This document shows positions 51,001 to 61,700 of a stretch of 64,000 nt of DNA, piece by piece. The translations under genes were made by a program, and so were the position numbers. This DNA is from Alviniconcha marisindica (lineage: Eukaryota > Mollusca > Gastropoda > Provannidae). The notes beneath the pieces are model-generated. The model searched no databases. It was not told the DNA's origin and was given only the letters and a program-made list of their open reading frames with translations. The first letter of the stretch is position 1. The number at the start of each line of letters is the position of its first letter. The DNA is taken from NCBI GenBank assembly GCA_018857735.1, contig JABMCL010001577.1, positions 308,501-372,500 of the forward strand. Direction: 5' to 3'.

Positions 51001-54000
51001 TTGGGTTTGTGTTGTTTTTATTGTCCTGTCAACTACACTGACCCAGGGTTATCCCAGGACAGCTTACTGACCAGTCACCAGCTGGTGTATTTGGGTTTGG
51101 GATGTTTTTATTGTCCTATCAACCACATTGACACAGGATCTGACTGACCAGTCACCAGTTGGTGTATTTGGGTTTGTGTTGTTTTTATTGTCCTGTCAAC
51201 CACATTGACACAGGATCTGACTGACCAGTCACCAGTTGATGTATTTGGGTTTTTTATTTTTTATTGTCCCGTCAACTACACTGACCCAGGGTCTTCCCAG
51301 GACAGCTGACTGACCAGTCACCAGTTGGTGTATTTGGGTTTGGGTTTTATTTTTTATTGTCTTGTCAACCACACTTAGACAGGATCTGACTGACCAGTCA
51401 CCAGCTGGTGTATTTGGGTCTGTGTTGTTTTTATTGTCCTGTCAACCACATTGACACAGGATCTCAAAGACCAGTCACCAGCTGGTATATTTTGGGTCTG
51501 TGTTGTTTTTATTGTCCTGTCAACTACACTGACCCAGAGTCATCCCAGGACAGCTTACTGACCAGTCACCAGTTGGTGTATTTGGGTTTGTGTTGTTTTT
51601 ATTGTCCTGTCAACTACATTGACACAGGATCTGACTGACCAGTCATCAACTGGTGTATTTGGGTCTGGGTTGTTTTTATTGTCCTGCCAACTACACTGAC
51701 CCAGAGTCATCCCAGGACAGCTTACTGACCAGTCACCAGTTGGTGTATTTGGGTTTGTGTTGTTTTTATTGTCCTGTCAACTACATTGACACAGGATCTG
51801 ACTGACCAGTCACCAACTGGTGCTTTGGGTCTGGGTTGTTTTTATTGTCCTGTCAACTACACTGACCCAGGGTTATCCCAGGACAGCTTACTGACCAGTC
51901 ACCAGTTGGTGTATTTGGGTTTGTGTTGTTTTTATTGTCCTGTCAACACATTGACACAGGATCTGACTGACCAGTCACCACTGGTGCTTTGGGTTGGGTT
52001 GTTTTTATTGTCCGTCAACTACACTGACCCAGGGTCTATCCCAGGACAGCTTACTGACCAGTCACCAGTTGGTGTATTTGGGTTTGTTTATTTTTATTGT
52101 CTGTCAACCACATGACACAGGATCTGACTGACCAGTCACCAGTTGTGTATTTGGGTCTGGTTGTTGTTTATTGTCCCGTCACCTACACACCCAGGGCTAT
52201 CCCAGGACAGCCGACTGACCAGTCACCAGTTGGTGTATTTGGGTTTGGGTTTTGTTTTTATTGTCCTGTCAACCACACTGAGACAGGATCTGACTGACCA
52301 GTCACCAGCTGGTGTATTTGGGTTTGGGTTGTTTTTATTGTCCTGTCAACCTACATTGACACAGGATCTGCAACTGACCAGTCACCAGCTGGTGTATTTG
52401 GGTCTGGGTTGTTTTTATTGTCCTGTCAACTACACTGACCCAGAGTCATCCCAGGACAGCTTACTGACCAGTCACCAGCTGGTGTATTTGGGTTTGTGTT
52501 GTTTTTATTGTCCTGTCAACTACATTGACACAGGATCTGACTGACCAGTCACCAACTGGTGTATTTGGGTCTGGGTTGTTTTTATTGTCCTGTCAACTAC
52601 ACTGACCCAGAGGGCATCCCAGGACAGCTTACTGACCAGTCACCAGCTGGTGTATTTGGGTTTGTGTTGTTTTTATTGTCCTGTCAACTACATTGACACA
52701 GGATCTGACTGACCAGTCACCAGTCTGGTGTATTTGGGTTGGTGTTGTTTTTATTGTCCTGTCAACTACACTGACCCAGGGTATCCCAGGACAGCTTACT
52801 GACCAGTCACCAGTTGGTGTATTTGGGTTTGTGTTGTTTTTATTGTCCTGTCAACCAGATTGACACAGGATCTGACTGACCAGTCACCAGTTGATGTATT
52901 TGGGTTTTGTGTTGTTGTTTTTATTCTCCCGTCAACTACACTGACCCAGGGTCATCCCAGGACAGCTTACTGACCAGTCACCAGTTGGTGTATTTGGGTT
53001 TGGGTTGTTTTTATTGTCCTGTCAACCAGATTGACACAGGATCTGACTGACCAGTCACCAGTTGATGTATTTGGGTTTTGTGTTGTTGTTTTTATTGTCC
53101 TGTCAACTACACTGACCCAGGGTCATCCCAGGGCAGCCAAATGTTTGTGATAAGGAACCCCCCCCCCCAACACACACACACACACTTCAGGGTTACTTTT
53201 AGCCGTATTAATAATTAATCTGTATGGCTTGACAGAACCCCATTAGTGGGAATATTGACGTTACTGAGTGGTGATAACAGTGTGTGTCTTAACTGTTATA
53301 TCACTGCACATACCTCCATTAAAATATTAAAAAAATAACAACCATTTGCAACAAGTTTTTATGTAAATTTTGTAAATTAACAACAATAAATACAGAAGAC
53401 AAGTACTATAAAACAGTAGGTGGATTTTAATTGTTAGCATGGATTTTCATCATCTGTTGTGAGTCAGTCTGGTCTAGCGGGAAGGCACTTGTGGTTAGTC
53501 AAGTCAGACCAAGTCAGCATACTTTAATTATCCCTCACAGGGCAATTCAACTAACCTTAAAGGCTCATTAATTTAAAAAAAGAAAAAAAGATTAAAAGAA
53601 TGCACAAGTTACTATAGTGTAATATAATGGGCATATTGGATAAAATTCCATAATATGAATTCTGTCCATATAAAAAAACTGGCCCCCCACACACACAACA
53701 CAAAAAACAGGTCCCTCTTTTTTAACACCCAACACACACACACACACAAATACTTGATTACTCTTCACCCAACATTCATGCACTCACACATCATAGCAGG
53801 TTATATTCATTACGCCTGTGCTTGTGTTTTGTTTTCAGTGGCGGAGCAAGATTTGCAGATATGAGCAAGGAAGAAGGTGAGCAACAAAAAAGATAAAAAG
53901 TTTTGTTTTGTTTTGTTGTACAATCAGAGCAGCTGAATTGATGTTTTCTCAGACCTCTTCGGGTTAGTTCAAGACGTTTGAGTACAAATTTCTCAGCAGT

Positions 54001-57000
54001 TATGTAATTGGTCAGATTGTGTCGGGTACTAAAGTTTTAGCGGGAAAAAAAGATTTTAAAAAAGTTAACAGAATGTGTATATATATATATATATTCAAAG
54101 TGGATCTAGTTAATTCATAAAATAATAAAAACAAATCTGAAAATTCCAAACACATGAAAGGTTCAAAATAACGCTATTTATTAGGACAAAATACAACATG
54201 TGAATTTTCGGGGTAATCCCCTTTATCAAGCTATAGAACGACACTTAAACAAAAACGAAATGGTGAAAATCGATGACAAATCAAGATGGAGAGCTAATCC
54301 ACTTATCTGTTTAGGGTTGAGCTATGTCCAGTGCTTGGAAGAATGCTGGCATGATGATAACATTTAATAGATGTAATAAATATTACATGACGTAAAACTC
54401 AAATGGCACAGAAAAGTGACAGAGAGAAAGGTGAGAGAGGAGAGAGAGTGCGAGCTGATCTTTGGTTTTTGCTTGTTACGTGTTGGGATCTCTTCAAAAT
54501 AATTAAAAACGGTGGGAAGCATGGCTAAGCACCTACAGAAAGCTAATTCTTCATAACTGAATGACGACAAAACACAAGCTCTTCTCTTTCCCTTTTCGTC
54601 TTCCTTGAAACCTTCTACCGTTCCCCTCCCTGACTCGATTACTCTTGGCTCTCACAACATCCCCTTCTCTGATTCTGCCAGGAACCTTGGATTCATTCTT
54701 GACTCAAAACTGTCTATGAAGAAGCACGTCATAAAAATCTGCCAAACTGCTTATTTCGAGCTTAAACACATTAGTTCAATCCGCAGGTTTCTCACTGAAG
54801 ACTCAACCAAGAGTCTTGTTACTTCCTATATCCTTTCACGGCTTGACTACTGCAACTGTCTCCTCATGGGTACACCTAATTCTGTCATCCAACCTCTCCA
54901 GAAAATTCAGAACTTTGCTGCAAGACTTGTTCTCTTGGCACCCCATCACCAACACTCAACACCTCTCCTGGGAAAACTGCACTGGCTTCCCATTTCAGAA
55001 CGTATTAAGTATAAAGTCGCTTGTATGTGTTTCAGTGCTATAAATGGTTCTGGTCCTGCTTACCTCTCTGAACTGCTGCATGTCTACATTCCATCTCATA
55101 CACTACACTCTTCTTCTGACACCCGCATGCTGGAAATCCAACAATACAAACGCAAGACTCATGGCTTCCGTGCCTTCTCTTGCTTTGGACCCCACATTTG
55201 GAATTCACTCACACAAGACCTTAGACACTGCTCAACCCTGTCATCTTTTAAAGCCAAACTGAAAACCTTCCTCTTCTCACAGTATTTCCATCCTAACTAA
55301 TATCAATACCCAGTTTCTGCTACAGTCAGTGTGTGTGTGTGTAGTGCGTTTTTGTTGTTGTTTTTTAAATAATTATGTAAATTGTTTTGGTAGAATTATG
55401 CTCTGCATGTGTATAGAATATCGTTTAGGTTAATATGTATCATGTTGAGCACTCAGGGCGTTGATGAGCGCATGATAAATATACATTATTATTATTATTG
55501 TAACTGCAGCTGACACAACGTTAAGATCGTTAAATGTGACAAAGCTTTTGTGGCACCAACTGTGTTGAATCCAATCAGCTGTGTAATTTGTAAGTACACC
55601 ACTTAAAAGGATATTCAAAAATGCTGTGTAAAGCTACAGACATTCATTCAGAGTGACATGTGGCTAGAGCTCAGTGAGTCTATTCTACAGCAGAAAATAG
55701 CATCATATAATTAAAAAGCAATAATAATGGCAGTTTGTAATGCGCCTACCCTGTGGCTCAAAGTGCTGAACAAGCCTAATATAACACACATAATATATAT
55801 TGGGATGGAAAATGTTATCAGTAATTTAACAAAAATCTAACACATAATGTAGATATCGACAAATGTTCAACTTCAATCATAACTATGTAAAGTCTCGATT
55901 CAGACTTCTTCTTTTTTTGAATTTGGGCTGGTGTAAGCAACGTGGACAATTATAAAAAAAATGCGTGACGTAATTTGAGTTGTCTGATATACACATGCTG
56001 CCATTTGAGCACCGATGAAAAGCTGTCCCTTTTGCGGGGGCGGCGGGGAGGGGGGGGCGTTAATTGATTGAATGATTGATGATCACTTATATAGCGCTAT
56101 TCTCCGCTCTCTTGAGCAGACTCACTGCGCTCGCACGTGTTCTACATGAGTGACAAGCTTTTTATAGCACGTTTTTTGAATATCCACCGAAGTGTACTTA
56201 CAGCGCTGGCATGGCTGGTGCCACATGAAACTGCAGCCATCTCAGCGCAAGTTCTGTGTACACCATACAACCACGCACCATGTCACTTCATGCAAAGCCA
56301 CGTACTTAAGGTGTATGCGTGTTTAGCAGTAACCTGCCACCGCACCTTTGGCAGAATAACCAGGATCTTTTACGTGCTACTGCGGTAACACGGGGGTGGA
56401 ACGGATACCGAAATAAGAGTCAGCACAGAAAGTCGACCCTGGAGAGGAAAATTCTCCTGCCGCTTCTGCAGGAATTTGAACCCGCGACCTTTCAGTCATG
56501 AGTCTGGCACTCTAACCACTGAGCTATCCCCGCCCCCCTATCACCTCGATGTGAACAGACATAAAATAAAACATTAATTGATTGACTGAAAACTGTCCGT
56601 TAGCTGACAGTTTTCCAAGACCTATGGCGAAATCAGTTATGGCAGTGGTTGGAGGAAGGCTGTTGTAAACCAGTGTTTGTAGTTTGAGCTGCAACATGAC
56701 TTGTTGCTGGTGCACTTTCCTACTCCTAGGCTTATGGGAGGCTTGTGGTGTGAGCCTAAAGTTCCCTACCCGTGTGGTTGTTGCAGCCTTTCAGTTCCAG
56801 CAGAACGTCATCAAAACCATGATGCAAGTGGAGAACACGTTCCATGCTCTTGCTGAGCATCGGCGCCAGAATGTGCTGCTGATTTGTGATCGTGGGGTCA
56901 TGGATGGCTCAGCGTGTAAGTTTGTTTGATGCTCTTGTTCTTGTTGTGTGTCTGTGTGTGTGTGAGGGGGAACTTAGTTTTTGAGTTAGTGGGTCTGAGT

Positions 57001-58692
57001 GTACATGTATATTGTGCTGCTGATTTGCGACCAGGGGTTAGTTGATGACTCATCGTGTAAGTACACCCTCAACCATGCTCCTAAAATAATGTACAGTTAT
57101 GTCTGATAACAATACATATACAACACACTGATGCATGCATGCGCGCACACAATACACATGCACACACATGTGCACAACACATACACATGCATGCACACAG
57201 TACACATGTACACACGTGTGCGCACACACAACACACACATGCATGCACACACACACATGCACACATACAGCACACAGACAACATACACATACACACACAA
57301 CACACACATTGAAACCTAGCGTTAAAAATTAATCTTCTTTTCTTATTTTTTCAGACTTGCCACGTAGCGACTGGGAGAGGATGAAGGCGGAGAATGGCTG
57401 GCACGAGGTGGATCTGCGCGACAACCGCTACAACCAGATCATCCACATGGTGTCCGCCGCCAATGGGGCGGAAGATTTCTACACCTTGCAGGGTCACAAG
57501 ACAAGGCACGAAGGCCTCGACTCGGCCAGGGAGGTGGACGCTGTTACTGCCAATGTAATTATCTGTTTGCACCTATTTGTTTATTTCTGGGGTTTTTTTT
57601 GTGTGTGTGTGTTTTACAGCCTTGTAACTTTGAGGGAACTATCATATTTAAACTCAGATATTTTTTTATTTTATTTTTTAACGCAATGCTAAAGAAGAGG
57701 ACAAATCAAATAACTCCACAGGTGCTTGGAACAGGTGATAAGAACATGATCCGCTGGAGGAGAGAGGCTTGGAAAGAGGAAGCACTAGACGATCTTCCTT
57801 GAGAGAACGAGAGAGGGCCATCATCAACCAGACGAACATTGGAACTGTTTAAAAGGCAACATCAGGGAAACTTCCGAGAGACGGGGCGCATATGGGTTTT
57901 TCCAAGCACATAGATACCATCCAGAACTGAACTGAGCTGCACTGAATGATGGCAGCAGGCCTGGGTATCTTGTAGGCTCAGCTGCCAACCCGGATCAGAT
58001 CAAGTCAATCAGTCAACGTTTTATTGTATGTCTGTTCACAGCAAGGTGGTATGAGGCAATCAGGATCAGATTTTACTTAGGACGAGATAGCATAGTTTTT
58101 GTTTGTTTAATGTTACAGGCTTGGGTTGGCCATCCGTACTTTGATGTCGTTGACAATACCACCGGATTTGAGGGCAAGATCGCCAGGATGATTTCAGTGA
58201 GTGAGAAGTTCCAGGGTTTCTCGTATTACTTTGTTGTTGGGGGGGGGGGGGGGGGGGATGATTTGTCAAAGAAATGACATGTTTTGACACTGATTCTTTA
58301 TTGCTTCAAAGTCATAACAATGGGGTGAAATCAAAGTCCAGCTGATGCACTTTACAAGTTTTTCTACCACATTCACATATACGCATAAACATGTACACAC
58401 AGACCCTCCCACATACACACATCCCCCCAGCACAGACACACATGCTTTCATGCCAGAATCCTGCAACATGTTCTCGCTGCTTACAAACCATGAAACACAG
58501 TAGTCACTATGAAAATTTTGCAAAATGAGATTAACAGGCTTTTTTGTTTTTTGTTTTTGTTTTTGTTTGTTTTTTAAATACCACAATAACACATATTGTA
58601 TATTTTTGAACTCAAAGAACAGTTATTGAAATACAAACATTGAATATTAAACAACCTAGTTATTTAGGTAACTTACACACACACACACACAC

Positions 58693-58755
<63 letters not shown>

Positions 58756-61700
58756 TTTAGTCGTTGGGAGAGAGAGAGAGAGAGAGTCATACTTTACTCT
58801 AAACACAGAAGATCAGCAAGTGATAACGGTTGTGTCTCATGCCTTTCCTTTTGGTCTGAAGCAGCAATGCAATATTTCTCTATGACTGCCCTTTGCTTTA
58901 ATGAGTGGATGAAAATGTTAACATTTGGTTTTCCCTTTTGCAATTTTGATTTGAAAATATGGAATTTTGCCGTCAAAATAATTAGGTCAAACCTTCTGTC
59001 AGTTTGTACATTTTGGTCAAGGCCAAACAGAATCAGCGGCATATTCAGTTCCACTTGTATGTCCCTACTGATCAGCGCACTGACATCAGACCAGAAAGAC
59101 TGGACAGCTGGACACTCCCAAAATAAGTGAAGTAATGTTTCTTCTTCATGGCTGCAAAAATCCACATTGGAGTTTCTGTTAAGTTTCTCAAGTACAAATA
59201 ACGTCCCGTTGGTAAAAGTCTGTGCAAAATCCTGAACTGAAACCATCTGAGTTGCGTATCTTTTGTTGTTAGAATCGGTTTACAGAATATTTCCCCCCAG
59301 TTCAACTCAGCAAAAAGCTGATTCCATTTGCACACACATTTGGGCGTTTGACTATATTCATTTAGAACTGAGTACACTCCTCTTGAACCCCGTTTCAAAA
59401 TAACTGGCCACGGTTTTGAGTCTGAATCCAGAGGGAGAGCACTATTCTCACTCACAAATTATTATTTTTTTGGTACGTCATTACTGATGAAACCAATCCA
59501 TGATAAGTGAGAAAATCCAATCCCACGTTTGGAAACCTTTCATAAAAATCAGCAAAAGACAAGATATCTCCCTCTTCATCCATTAAATGTTTTACCATTG
59601 TCACACAGTTTTCAGACAAGTGTCTATCATGAAAAATTTTTTTTGTCTCTCACAATATGAGAATTATAGTGTATATGCTCTGATAAAAACTCTAAAACAT
59701 TTTGGTTGACATTTTGCACAAAATCTTTTATAATGCATTAACACTTGAGCCCAAAAAGGGGTCTGAATTTGCCAATGTACAATATTGGCGTATTCCCCTC
59801 CGAATCCTCGGATATTAGCAAAAGCTGGACAAACAGCAAACAAAACATTCTTTATTAGACAGTTGTCAGGCTGGAAAATTCGTCGCAACCAATTTATTTT
59901 CATGGCTGACAAATACTCGTGTATATTTACCATTTTTAGACCAGCTTGCTCAAAAGCTTGACAAAGCGTCTTTCATTTTATTTTATCTTTCTTGCCATTC
60001 CATAAAAAATCAAACAACATTTTTTCCAGCTCCTGGATAAAGCCTTCTGTGGGATCGGGAATGTTCATCATTAAATATGTTATCTTTGAGACAACCAGCG
60101 ATTTGATGACTGCAATTTTTCCTAAGGGAGTAAGGTGTCGCTTTGACCAAGCATTCAATAGTTTCTGAATCTCAAGTAGTTTACCTTCATAATTAATAGA
60201 AGGGACGATTTCTGTATTTGTAGAGAAGTGAACGCCAATGACTTTGAATGTGGCAGGATTCCACTTGAACTCCAAATGTGGTAAAATCTAATCCTCGAAT
60301 CTTTTTCTGAGCCAATCCAAACTGCACTTGTTTTATCAAAATTTATCTTAAGCCTGACATTGACACATATCTCACAAGCACATTTACACTCTCCCTGAAG
60401 GACGCCTCTTTACCATCGAGATAAAGTGTTGTATCGTCTGCAAACTGAGACAGGAGGACTGATATATCCTTCACAAGTATTCCTTTGATTCGTGGGTTTT
60501 GCCGAATCAATAAAGATATAATTTCTGCACAAATCAAGTATAAATAAGGTGATAGCGGATCTCCTTGTTGCACACCTCTTTCAATCTGAAACCAACTTGT
60601 ATACTGGCAGTTTACAGCTACACTGGCTTTAATATTGGTGTAAAATATCTGAACCCATCGTTTTATAAAGGACCAAAATTCTACCAAGAGACTTCTTAAT
60701 GAAGGACCATGCAACACTATCAAATGCTTTTTCAAAGTCAACTGCCAGGAGAAGCCTGAATTTTCTATCGTTTGGTTTAAAATAATGTCACTTGAACGTT
60801 ACAATCTTTTTTCTCTATCAAATCAAATCAGAGTTTTTCCAATGTCAAAGGGGCATGAATAATACGTGATCAGATCCGCAGCTTTTCATAGCTTCACTTG
60901 TGCCATTGTTGCTTTCATGAATAATACGTGATCAGATCCGCAGCTTTTCATAGCTTCACTTGTGCCATTGTTGCTTTCAGGCTGTGTGTACACGTGTCGG
61001 AATCGACCTTGGAGATCGTCTGGCTCCCAACAGCATCAAACGCAAATACCTCGTTACCCACATTCCAGACATTTCAGTAAGTTCTTTTTTCCTTCATCTT
61101 ATCATGTGCTGTGCAAAAATAACTGTTTGCTGATGTTGTTTTAACCTTTAAAAAAATTGCAAATGCCTTCTTCATGCAGCCTAGAACATTTTTCAAGTTT
61201 TGTGCTCTGTGAGTGTATTTGTTAGCAGATACCTGCTTCCTGCAGCCCAGAACATTTTGCAAGTTTTGTGCTCTGTGTGTGTATTTGTTAGCGAATGCCT
61301 TCTTCATGCAGCCCAGAACATTTTGCAAGTTTTGTGCTCTGTGTGTGTATTTGTTAGCGAATGCCTACTTCACACAGTTTGCAAATTTCTCTGAGTTGTT
61401 TTCTGAAGTCCCCCCCCCCCCCCCCCCCCCCGAAGGGAGGCCAGGGATGTCTGATGTCTCCCTCCTGTCTGGAATCTCAGGGCTGTCATTTGATTCCCCT
61501 TTCCTATCTCTTCTCTTGTTTTTTCTGCCTAGTCCTCTTTCCCTTTTTGTCTTGTCATTTTTCTGCCAATGGTCCATTCTCCTGACTTTTTTTCCAGAAA
61601 ACTCTCAAATATTTTTCATTAAGGGTTAGGCTTTTTTGTATGGCTCTTGTTGAGCAGCTAGGAGATGATAGTTGGTAGGTAGTATGTGCAGCTTGCTGCC

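Noticed and set aside
56463..56533. Functional tRNA gene with CAT anticodon
   Set aside because: The A and B boxes are good, but acceptor-stem pairing is poor and the sequence continues into a SINE body.
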